A program made the translations under genes and the position numbers. Below the pieces are notes generated by a model, which was given only the letters and a program-made list of their open reading frames with translations, ran no database searches and was not told the origin of the DNA. A stretch of DNA of 64,000 nucleotides from the NCBI GenBank assembly GCA_016165875.1, contig JABBOT010000002.1, positions 2,071,540-2,135,539 on the forward strand, in the 5' to 3' direction. Shown piece after piece: positions 1 to 9,275 of this stretch (its first letter is position 1; every line of letters starts with the position of its first letter). Source of the stretch: Acanthopleura granulata (lineage: Eukaryota; Mollusca; Polyplacophora; Chitonida; Chitonidae).

Positions 1-656
1 TATCACGTGGTAGAGTTACGTCAATTCAATGAAAAATGTCCTTTTCTCCATGAACATCAGAAAAGTGGGTCAGCGACGAACAATAGCTCAACCTATTCTT
101 TACAAATTCCAAATACTTGTCCTCCTCACTAGTATGCAAGACTACAATTACAAACATGTAAATTGTAATCTTTCTCAATGACAGACATTTTTCAAAATTT
201 GTCCGCAAAATGATTATTTTCCTGTGTACTGAAATGACCATCCAAGTTATCAGTTTATCACAAAATTACTTAAAATCTAACATCGACATCACGCAAAACG
301 ATGTTACGAGATAGCTGATGTCGGTTTGTCAGTTGTTCTTGTTATAGTTGATCCAGTTGAGGGGATGAATGATTCTCCACAGCTCGGGTCACAAACATTC
401 ACGCTTCAAAACACAGCTTTTGCTACGAATACTGATTAGTTACTGACAGTAGCGATGATACCAGGCATAACTAACTGACAACATGTAAACACCAGCTGAC
501 ATTCTGATGCCGCTCCGTTCAATCCTCTGAGCTAAAAATTCAGCAATCGAGTTTGGGATTGTCTACAAGGCCACTGCGGGGGCCATTTTGTTTAGCACTC
601 GCTTCAAAATAAGACACTAAACTAGGGTATAAAAGTGATACAAAACCGAATCTTAC

Positions 657-714
657 CGTTGAAAACAACCAAACCAACAACAAGTATTGCCAATACGCTG
701 TTCTTTCCATCCAT
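657..714 (-). CDS. Signal-peptide first exon of an Ig-type paralogue (partial gene)
   Basis: Read on the minus strand, this 58-bp exon starts with ATG and encodes 19 residues (MDGKNSVLAILVVGLVVFN) plus one base, then a consensus GTAAGA donor. The peptide is a polar start followed by a hydrophobic core, as in a secretory signal. Length (58 bp), donor phase (1) and the closing aromatic or Leu-Asn residues match the first exon at 7316-7373, which belongs to an Ig-domain gene. I therefore infer a second member of the same tandem family. Its next exon would lie to the left; I saw no Ig exon in positions 1-656, so the gene probably runs out of the window. The match between the two exons is seen; the Ig assignment of this copy is inferred. 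Confidence 0.5.
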
Positions 715-3321
715 AACGAAACAGTTCTTTAAGAAAAACTCCTAAAAAGTGGTTTAGGTGGTTGACCTACTTAAATCCCAGCGTAGACCTAGACTCGAAG
801 TTGACTCACTTCCTCCTATCCCGAGATGCTTTGCGCGATTGTCCTCAGTTGACTGACAGGTGCCACTCCCCTTTGAAGCTAGGCATGCGATGCCGACACA
901 GTTTAAACACGATAACGTCCGTGTTCCTTTGATATTCACCTTCCTCCTCCCTGAAACGTGACTCACTGATCAACATCGGCATGTCGCACTTCTTACTCAC
1001 AAGGCATTTGTTTTCATGTATCATAACATATTTTCATGGATTGCCACAGTATGACTGAAATATTTTTCATTGTTGCGTGAAATTACATGTAAATGATCAT
1101 TGCTTTACAGGAAGTCATGTTTATTTTTCTTTCTGTTTCCTTTGTTTACTTATTTATTTATTTTATTTATTCATATTTTAAGTTGTCGCTCAGAAGGCTG
1201 TAAATAAATCAGTTAATTTTCGATGACTGTCTGCTGTACAAACTGCTGTAACCTGAGTGTGATTACATGTATAACATTGAAGAATCACGTGACATGTAAT
1301 TCACTGGAAATCACGTAGGAAAGAAGCGCGAGCATGGTCAGCTGAGGGAAAACCCCACGAAATTATTGGTGACATGCATTCTGATCAATCATGCCGCATA
1401 ACGATATCCATGGTTAAGTTTATACATGTATTGACACAAAAATCAGCGCTGTCATGTTCGTAATTTGGGTGTCTTTGGGGGGAGGAGATGGGTAGGCATT
1501 CATGAATAAGTCGTACACATGTACTATTTCTACCAAGCGTGATTCATGTGCGTCTGCAAAAAACACGAACATGTCTTACGGGCTGACAATTTACAGGCTT
1601 GAATGCATGAAAAAAGTGATATATACATAGCTGCTAAAAAGAAAAAAAAAATACTGAAGAAAAGAAGTAATAAAAATATCAATAATTAATGACAAAGAAA
1701 GTAAGAAGAACGAAGGACAAAGAATAGACTATGACAGCTTATATTTAAAATAAATGTGTTCTTGCGTTATATTATATCCTATATGTTTCTCATTGACTCT
1801 CGCTTTGGTATCTTAAGCGACTTGTACACAAATAAAGTGAAAATAATGGTTAAAATATAATTCACTTGATTAAATGGGAACATTTCATAACGGATACTTG
1901 TTCAGATGTTATATAAACACCTTGCAAGTCATGAGAGATATAACGGTTCTATTGTTTGCAGTTGGAAGTTGTAGTTGGAATATGTACATGTATTTTGTAA
2001 GCATATCAAAAAAGGACACAGATCTGAATATAAAATTCTGCTGAACGTTACATATATATTGCACTGTTGAATATAAAGTAGTTCCAGCCCATGTAACTGG
2101 GCGTTCAGTGCACGAAAAGTAAAAAATAAAAAATAATAGCCAAAAAAAAAAGGAAAAAAAGCCGTTAGACCAAAGAGAAGTTGATGAGGTGTGATTGTTG
2201 GCATTTAAGCGTTATCTGTATATGATTCAGAAATTCCACCTTAAATCTGGCAGTTCATTCAGTGGGGGAAAAAAAATAAGAAATAAGTTAAAGTACTTTC
2301 AAATACAGTTTTTTATGGTCTTTCTGTACTGATGCATCATTTAACGGTTTTCTGGTGTCCGAAATAAAACAAACTCTGTCTGGGGTGGAGTAGGGTGCGT
2401 GTGTGTTTGGGGAAATTAAGTGACCAACTTGTTTTGTATTGCATCGTACGCATAGTTTTCTATCACAAAACCCCCTTCTTATACAACAGATAGGTGTTAA
2501 ATTCTTATCTGAATCGTGGTATTTTACACAACTTTGTTCAATGAATGTTAAAACCACCTTTGAAATTGGCGACAAACAACGTCATTCTTTTATAGCCCTT
2601 TTCCATGCGACTGTAAACGTTACAGTAGATGAGACGACTTCGAATTCGTGATCTCGATAACTGATGTGCCTAATATGGTCAAGTGGAACAAACTGCGTTC
2701 AAGTCGTACTCAACAGTTCAGTCAAGTCCTACCCAACTGCTCAGTCACGTCGCATACCCAACTGCTCAGTCAAGTTGTATACCCAACTGCTCAGTCAAGC
2801 CGTACCCAACTGCTCAGAAAAAACACCGTCGATTAGCACCGTCATAGCACAGGCCATGTGTGAAATATTCTTCAGCATAGTACAAAGGAACAACCAAATA
2901 AGATACAGGAGCGTGTAGTAAATTATTACTGGGTGCGACTTGATTAAAGTTGGACACGACCGGATTGAAGTTGAACACAATTTAAGTTTTCTTTTCAGAA
3001 TTTGTGTTGAAAGCTTTGAATCCTAAATTTGAAAGAACTTTCAAACAGATGTTCATCTATACACCCTTCTTAGTGCTGACAAGGATATGTCATTGTGTCT
3101 GATAAGAATACATTGTATGACTATTTCAGGGCACAGATACCGTCTTCGAATGCGTGGCCTCACGATTTGTTTACAATTGTTATAAATGGCTTACGCTTTT
3201 ACTTACGCGCATAATTTTAGGGCCTCTTACATTTTTGATACACCAGTCTCTGTTTGAATGACTCTTTTATCTGAGGGCAAATCGTGATCTAGTGGCAAGA
3301 GGCGCTTGTCTTTCAGCATGT
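715..3321. other. Intergenic stretch without recognised genes
   Basis: AT-rich sequence with scattered TACATGTA-type palindromes. No ORF with splice support or homology was seen. The only structured part is the short tandem repeat at 2699-2817. A distal regulatory role for the Ig-type genes cannot be judged by eye. Confidence 0.5.
2699..2817 (+). repeat. Short tandem repeat, about 25-27 bp unit, five copies
   Basis: Five successive, slightly diverged copies of a unit containing CCCAACTGCTCAGTCAAG, separated by variable GTCGTA or GTTGTATA linkers. All three forward frames read through part of it, which explains two short overlapping ORFs here. They are not likely genes. Confidence 0.8.
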
Positions 3322-3554
3322 TCAGTTGCTGGGAAACACGCGGCACAGCTTCAAACCCGGTCTTGGAAATGGACTGTGTAGATTCCGGCCGCTGCTCTCA
3401 TGCCTTATGGGTCTTTGTAGACAGAATAAGCGGTCGAATGCTGTAGCGTGGCTGTATCCTGCAAATTGTTGTTCCTTGTAAACCACTTGCCTTCTACCAA
3501 CATGGTGCATATGCGTATATGTGTAGCCAACAAGGAAATAAATACTTACTCCTA
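3322..3554 (-). CDS. Candidate last exon of the Ig-type gene (hydrophobic segment plus short tail)
   Basis: On the minus strand a GTGCAG acceptor is followed by an open frame of 76 codons and TGA. The exon begins with two bases, so it fits the phase-1 donor of the Ig exon at 5041. The joined protein would continue from the Ig domain into a short hydrophobic stretch (VGVSIYFLVGYTYT), then a basic HVGRRQ and a tail of about 60 residues with many Arg and Ser. That would suit a membrane anchor with a small cytoplasmic tail, but the hydrophobic run is short for a full membrane span. Phase compatibility alone occurs by chance one time in three. This is a weak model; the frame could be fortuitous. 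Confidence 0.28.
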
Positions 3555-4823
3555 CTGCACATATATAGCTATAAAAGATAGGACAATACATTACTCGATT
3601 ACACTGTAAATTTCGACGCTTAACGTATATGCATCATATGTTAAACACTTGGTGATTATAGCATTATAATGTAGGCCTAAATACGTTTTAGACACGTGTA
3701 TATCTATATTTATTAAACACGCTTGTTTAAAAGTTAATCATCCGTTAAATGCATTAGGCGTTGTTCATCTCAGTGTACCAAAGCGAGTCGTCTCTTGGTT
3801 TGTTCCCCTTTACAAAACGCTTGCTATGTATACTTGATTTAACCAAACAGTGCTTATATTATATGAGGGTTTGCATAACTATTTAGTCCATATGTGATGC
3901 CTCTGTTTAAAAGGCTTTGGTCATCATCAAATTCAAACTGCAGTAAAACACATCGTTTCCTGCTGTGATGCTGCAATGCCAGTGTATTACGCAAGTGATT
4001 TACGAGTACACATGCACCGTGAAGCGTGAGGTACTACAGAATAGAGTAAAGGAGCACACAGCTTTGGATCGCTTTTTTACAAGCGGCAAAAACTTTCAGG
4101 AGTTCCCCATTGTTTCTATATTGTTTTGCTCATTTACGGACAAGAAGCAAAGGATATACGTATTATGCTTGCTTAAAACTTTGCTATATGTTTTATTTCA
4201 CATCGCGTGCAATTCAAGACATTTTAGGCATTCATTATACAAATATAGCGTTTGGCGTTGTTCCCATTCAGCTGTTTCCTACTTTGTCCTTGTATGTATA
4301 AACATATCGGGGTTCTCAGCAGTTACCTGGTGCCACGCATGAACCTGCATGCATGGAGAAAATATCGAAAGGAATTATAGGCATTCATAGATTTTTAAAG
4401 ACACAGTGCTTGCATGGTGACATAAATGATTCTTATATAAGTCATATATAGGTTCATCTTTTCGTTCATTAAACGAGGTCGAAAGAGAGACATCTATGCA
4501 GTGGACCATACTGTAACTTCAATTTGACTGACCATATCATACATTGGTGCTCCTATACTGCTGCCTACTATATACGATCAATATCGCCATCAAGACAACA
4601 CTCAGTATCATGATACAGTCATTATATAGATTTAAAACTGCAAATAGACATCAAAGAATTACGTAGACTGTAACACTTGCCGAATATTTAATTGCCAAAA
4701 AAACAAAAAAACAAAAGCAAGATGGGCAGTTCATGCAAAGTAAAATGTTTGTTATCCATATATATATTTGGAATTTCTAATGCTTTGACATCAGTAAATA
4801 AAGAATATTTAGCGCCGTAATAC

Positions 4824-4972
4824 CTGTAATATCAAATGCTTTCTCGTCACTCATTATTGAGAAATCTCCAGAGCGGTTTCCAATGAGGTATATACATCTG
4901 TACTCTGCTTTGTCCCTACATTCCAGACTGCGTACAGTGACTCGAAACTTGGTTCTATTGACTTCTTTTAGA
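4824..4972 (-). pseudogene. Partial extra copy of the Ig exon (C-terminal half)
   Basis: The minus strand encodes a near copy of the second half of the intact Ig exon at 5041-5430: NRTKFRVTV, then SLECRDKAEYRC, an IYLIGNRSGDFS segment and EKAFDIT. It ends at the same point with a GTATTA donor in phase 1. The half holding the first Ig cysteine is absent; homology fades near 4972 and no acceptor is obvious there. The segment is open, so the loss looks like truncation rather than mutational decay. It could be a relic of tandem exon duplication, or a usable alternative exon if an acceptor lies further upstream. Confidence 0.7.
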
Positions 4973-5040
4973 TATGTCAGTCAGGTTACACCCAAAAACG
5001 TTATTTTATTGACAGCATAGCGCACTAAACTTCCACTTAC

Positions 5041-7373
5041 CTGTAATATCAAATGCTTTCTCGTTGCTCATTACTGAGAAGTCTTCGTTGCGGTTTCCAA
5101 CAAAGTACATACATCTGTACTCTGCTTTGTCCCTACATTCCAGACTGCGTATAGTGACTCGAAACATGCTGCTGTTGACCATGATGAAGTCTGAGCGACT
5201 TTGTAGAGCTGTGTCATTCCAGCGAAATACTGGATTATGCTGAATATCAGCATTGGCAATTTCTGCAAAGTTTTCATTTTGCCTTTTGCGATAGAAGTGA
5301 ACCTTGCGTCCAATGGACACACTATCAGTGAAGGTGAACAGACAGTCAATCCTCAATTCTGAACCCAGATGACCACTGTTTACAGGGGTCAAGGTGATGT
5401 TTGTAAAGCCTTGACCTGTGACTGTTGTCACTGTGAAAAACAGAAGAAAAAACATTGGCACCGGTAACATTTAAGTTTCTGTTCAAAACACTATTAAGAA
5501 TTTAGAATGTTACATGAGTATTTGTATAATGTACTTGTATATGTATGCTGGGGTTTTTCTGTTACAGGAGCTCTCAACAAATTTTCAGTTATACGACGAC
5601 AGGAAGGCCTTAGAATGTATGTACTGTGTCTTTTTGTGGCAGGACAAGTCCATACTGCTCCCACTCGAACATCAAATCGAAGACACCATAGATGACACCC
5701 AGACATATTATAGCGACACCAGACTGACTTTCACTAGTGCTGCTGGCTCTCTAAAACCTCTCAGTGTTGTTGGCCAAACGAGGCAGCAACAAATACATGA
5801 AACATTTTTAAAGGCTTAGGTATTCGAAAAGTGATTCGAAACATGGTCCTGTTGATTATGGAAAAGTCTGAGCGACTTAGTATCATTCCAGCGGAATACT
5901 GGCCCATTGTTGGTGTCAGCATTAGCGTTTTGTAAAATGGCGGGTTCATTTCGCCTTTTGCGATAGAAGTGGACCTTGCGTACAATAGAGACGTTATATC
6001 GTGAAGATAAACTGGCAGTCCAGTTTCACCTCTGTCCCCGCATGAGTGCTGTTCATATTTGTCATCCTCATATTAGTGAACTCCGGATTAGCTCTGATTT
6101 GTGCCACTGAAAAATCACACGCACCATGTCATCTCAAAACTTCATTTCCAAACAAATAACAACTAAACATTATAGAGCTCGACTTCATAAATCAAATCTC
6201 TATATACAAGTATGAATCAGTTACACGGGGACCGCCTCGGTGGCCTGGAGGTTAGAGCGTCCGCATCGAGGTCGGGAGATCTGGGATCAATCTCTGGTCG
6301 GGTCATACCAAAGACTTTAAAAATGATATACTTGTTGCTACCTTGATCGCTTGACGCTCAGCACTGAGATGTTAGAGCAAGGAAACAGGACTGGTCGGCT
6401 CGGTGTCAGTATAATGTGACTCGGTGGGGTGTCATGTCTGGTGTCTTCGGCATAATGTTCTAGTGGCGGTAACACTTTGGTGGCATGGACTCGCCCTGCC
6501 ACAAGAGGACACAGTACATATACACAATTCCCGTCGTCATATGACTGAAAAATTGCTCAATACGACGTAAAACTCGAATTATCATGTATACATACGTACG
6601 TACATACAAGTACATAGGTTTTACGCATATACCAGTACTCTCTTAAATACACGGCCTGCCAGTAACCTGCGGATGATAGTGGGTTTTCCCCGGGCACTGC
6701 CCGGTTTCCTGTCACCATAATGCTGGCTGCCGCCGTATAAGTGAAATATTCTTGAGTACATTGTAAATCACCAATCAAATAAATAAATAAATAAATCTTG
6801 AATGCACCGGAATGTATACAACTTAAATAAAGTAGAATTCAATATTTTGGCAGTGGTGGTAAGGACGACATCTGTACAGGCCTACGCTGTAAGGGTAACA
6901 CATCCTGAAGAATTAAAATTTAACACTTAGCAAAATGTTCAGAAAATGCCGTAATCTATCTCATGTCAAATGAACACTTGTAGGTGTTCAAAATATTGAG
7001 TTGCAACGGATGAAAATTTTGTATAATCTATAACTTCATTATGATACAGCTTGCAAACAATCATTTTACGTAATGGAAACATGGCGCAGTGTTTATTAAT
7101 AAGGCAAGGCATACATATACCTTGACATCGACAGTTACTTGAACCACTGCATGCATTTCGCCATGCATGCACGTACCTGAGAAACCACTGCATTCATGTC
7201 ACCATGGCGGTACCTGACAAACGACCGCATTCCTTAAGACTCAAAAATTAAAGGCCAAAGCTCAGCGAATAAAATTTCACACTATGGACTGACAAATTAA
7301 TATGATAAAGCTTACCATTCAGTACAGTCAATGTAGCGATGACCAGAACTAGAGCATTGCCGCTTCCAGACAT
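5041..7373 (-). CDS. Secreted or cell-surface single Ig-domain protein (two firm exons)
   Basis: Minus-strand model: exon 1 at 7373-7316 (19 residues, MSGSGNALVLVIATLTVLN, a signal peptide) and exon 2 at 5430-5041 (390 bp). Both splice sites are good: GTAAGC and GTAAGT donors, TTTTTCACAG acceptor. Phases match, and the second exon is phase 1-1, the usual form of Ig-domain exons. The domain shows the B-strand cysteine in LRIDC, the F-strand motif DKAEYRC and an extra cysteine in SLEC. The usual C-strand tryptophan is replaced in VHFYRKR. Candidate N-glycosylation sites are NIT, NDT and NSS. An ATG within the ORF just before exon 2 was rejected as start because it lies in the acceptor's pyrimidine tract. 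The intron holds a decayed Ig exon and SINEs. Function unknown; molluscan Ig-type immune lectins and receptors are possible relatives, but no partner domain is visible. Confidence 0.68.
5515..5735 (-). mobile_element. SINE-2, 3' part, in an Ig-gene intron
   Basis: The reverse complement matches the 3' half of the SINE-2 copies at 6226 and 56107: the CCTGCCACAA-AGGACACAGTA block, then TCGTCGTATAACTGAAAA-TTGTTGAG, ending in an ACCCCAGCATACATAT tail. The tRNA-like head is missing. It lies between the intact and the decayed Ig exons, in the same orientation as the host gene. Confidence 0.75.
5822..6106 (-). pseudogene. Decayed Ig exon with frameshifts
   Basis: A TTTTTCAG acceptor and phase-1 start match the intact Ig exon. 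The translation parallels it in pieces: HAGTEVKLDCQFIFT, then after a frame change VRKVHFYRKRRNEP and GPVFRWNDT, then after a second change SDFSIINRTMFRIT. The frame changes and an in-frame TAA break the domain. The F-strand cysteine region and the donor seen in the other copies are not recognisable; sequence beyond FRI diverges into SINE-like DNA. It is best read as a dead tandem copy inside the intron of the live gene. A sequencing error could explain one frameshift but not both plus the missing end. Confidence 0.75.
6226..6616 (+). mobile_element. SINE-2, near full length, tRNA-derived
   Basis: Starts with a tRNA-like head: an A-box-like GGTGGCCTGGAGGTTAGAGC, then a B-box-like GGGATCAATCTC. 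The body has the blocks GTCAGTATAATGTGACT and GTCATGTCTGGTGTCTTC, and the tail GTCATATGACTGAAAAATTG. It ends in CATACATACGTACGTACATA short repeats. The 56107 copy aligns along the whole length. It is non-coding and would depend on a partner LINE. Confidence 0.85.
6650..6798 (+). mobile_element. SINE-1, 3' part
   Basis: Shows the family core CCAGTAACCTGCGGATG, CACCATAATGCTGGCTGCC and GTATAAGTGAAATATTCTTG, then CACCAATCAAATAAATAAAT. The head is missing. SINE-1 is the commonest dispersed repeat in this window. Confidence 0.88.
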
Positions 7374-7434
7374 TGCTGTTGTTGTGGATGTTGGACGTTG
7401 CATGCGTCGCGAACCGGCAATGGCATTGGTGGCG

Positions 7435-7444
7435 TTATATATAA
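7435..7444 (-). promoter_or_regulatory. TATA box of the Ig-type gene
   Basis: The palindromic TTATATATAA ends 61 bp upstream of the ATG at 7373. This would put transcription start near 7405 and leave a short 5' leader. The rest of this proximal region is GC-richer than its surroundings. Confidence 0.55.
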
Positions 7445-7845
7445 GCGCCCATATACCCGTCATGTCATAAACATGAAGCTGAATAAATACTGAAGATGGC
7501 ACAGCTGCCACTGATGGTCATAAAATATCGCTAGTGTGCCTTGAAAGTTAAATAAATGGAATGTAAGGTAAATCAATTGTACCACGCAGAAGACTTATAA
7601 AGTCGAATATGCTTGATTGTGATTGAAGGGAGCGTGTATACGCCTATAGAAATCATGTTAGTATATACGCATACCTGTACACAAACATGCCTGCATGTTA
7701 TACAGTGTCAGCAAGTTATCAGTTAGGAGGCCAGCAGAAAAGAAAACCTGCGTCTTATCTTCACATTTAATTAGCATGCGTATATCCATGAAACAATAGG
7801 CCTACGGGGATGGGGAGGTGTTCGCGATTCATACAAATAGGCTAC

Positions 7846-8845
7846 TTACAATCTGTCAGATACCCGCATTACAAGCTGTCAGATACCTGCATTACAAGCT
7901 GTCAGATATACTTGCATTACAGGCTGCCAGATACCTACATTACAAGCTGTCATATACCTGCATTACAAGCTGCCAGATACCTGCATTGCAAGCTGTCAGA
8001 TATACCTGCATTACAGACTGTCAGATACCTGCATTACAAGCTGTCAGATACCTGCATTACAAGCTGTCAGATACCTGCATTACAAGCTGTCAGATAAATG
8101 CATTACAAGCTGTCAGATATACCTGCATTACAAGCTATTAGATATACCTGCATTACAAGCTGTCAGATACCTGCATTACAAGCTGTCAGATATACCTGCA
8201 TTGCAGACTGTCAGATACCTGAATTACAAGCTGTCAGATATATCTGCATTACAAGATATCAGATACCTGCATTACAAGCTATTAGATATACCTGCATACA
8301 AGCTGTCAGATACCTGCATTAAAAGCTGTCAGATACCTGCATTACAAGCTGTCAGATATACCCACATTACAAGCTGTCAGATACCTGCATTACAAGCTGT
8401 CAGATATACCCACATTACAAGCTGTCAGATACCTGCATTACAAGCTGTCAGATATATCTGCATTACAAGCTGTCAGATATATCTGCATTACAAGCTGTCA
8501 GATATATCTGCATTACAAGCTGTCAGATATACCTGCATTACAAGCTTTCAGATATACCTGCATTACAAGCTGTCAGATACCTGCATACAAGCTGTGAGAC
8601 ACCTGCATTACAAGCTGTCAGATATACCTGCATTACAGGCTGTCAGATACCTGCATTACAGGTTGTCAGATACCTGCATTACAAGCTGTCAGATATATCT
8701 GCATCACAAGCTGTCAGATACCTGCAGTACAAGCTATCAGATACCTGCATTACAAGCTGTCAGATATATCTGCATTACAAACTGTTAGACACCTGCAGTA
8801 CAAGTTATCAGATACCTGCATTACAAGTTGTTAGATACCTACATG
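7846..8845 (+). repeat. 1-kb minisatellite, 23/25-bp unit
   Basis: About 40 head-to-tail copies of a unit reading CAGATACCTGCATTACAAGCTGT (23 bp as written). A second form carries an extra TA (CAGATATACCTGC, 25 bp). Copies with ATATCTGC, CCCACATT or TATTAGA variants are interspersed. Because 23 and 25 are not multiples of three, the long ORFs in several frames are by-products. The array lies between the Ig-type promoter and the CHMP2B promoter. Confidence 0.95.
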
Positions 8846-9031
8846 GCTTTATACGATCGAGCAGCACCCCAAATATAGGCCTATATAAACAAGCAAAATC
8901 ACACAGGGCTAGCCTTATAAGCTACCTGATCCCAGTAATATAAGTGAACAATCTGGGCATTTTCGACATTCACACTGTAACGTTGATGGCTTTTTTTTAA
9001 ATGTATTATGAGCCATTCGGTTAACATTTAC

Positions 9032-9248
9032 CGAGGAAAACGTTCAAGAATGGGTTAGATTTATACAGGGAGCAGATATTCTGGGTGGTATTGTTGCCCG
9101 CTACGAAATCGTATTTGCCGCGGGGGAAGTTAGCCAATCTCGCGAGACCAACGATGTACTCGTGAGAAGCATCATTCAGTTCCGGTTTGTCACGATCATA
9201 TGAGAAATAGACACAACGTTGATATTTCGACAGGTGAAACTTCCTCAT
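9032..9248 (-). CDS. Candidate exon divergent from CHMP2B, unidentified
   Basis: The minus strand is open for 72 codons from an ATG only 27 bp from the CHMP2B start, ending in a GTAAAT donor in phase 1. The frame also stays open a little upstream of the ATG (codons for RFRDTGI), behind a possible ATCTTCAG acceptor. It could thus be an internal exon of an overlapping antisense gene rather than a first exon. The peptide contains QRCVYFSYDRDKP, HEYIVGLARLANFP and AGNNTTQNIC; I do not recognise it. CpG-rich promoter DNA can hold chance ORFs, so confidence is modest. Confidence 0.33.
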
Positions 9249-9275
9249 AATTCCCGTGTCCCTGAAACGCTGAAG

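Noticed and set aside
5430..5470. ATG-led hydrophobic start (MLPVPMFFLLFF) directly upstream of the Ig exon
   Set aside because: It is the pyrimidine-rich acceptor tract read as codons; the true signal exon in matching phase is at 7316-7373.
5494..5706. Opposed ORFs between Ig exons
   Set aside because: Fully explained by a reverse SINE-2 copy.
7810..8788. Overlapping ORFs of up to 195 codons in several frames
   Set aside because: They read through the 23/25-bp minisatellite, whose units shift frame; no codon frame is preserved.
7846..8845. CRISPR-like array of short repeats
   Set aside because: Units abut directly without unique spacers, and the DNA is clearly animal.
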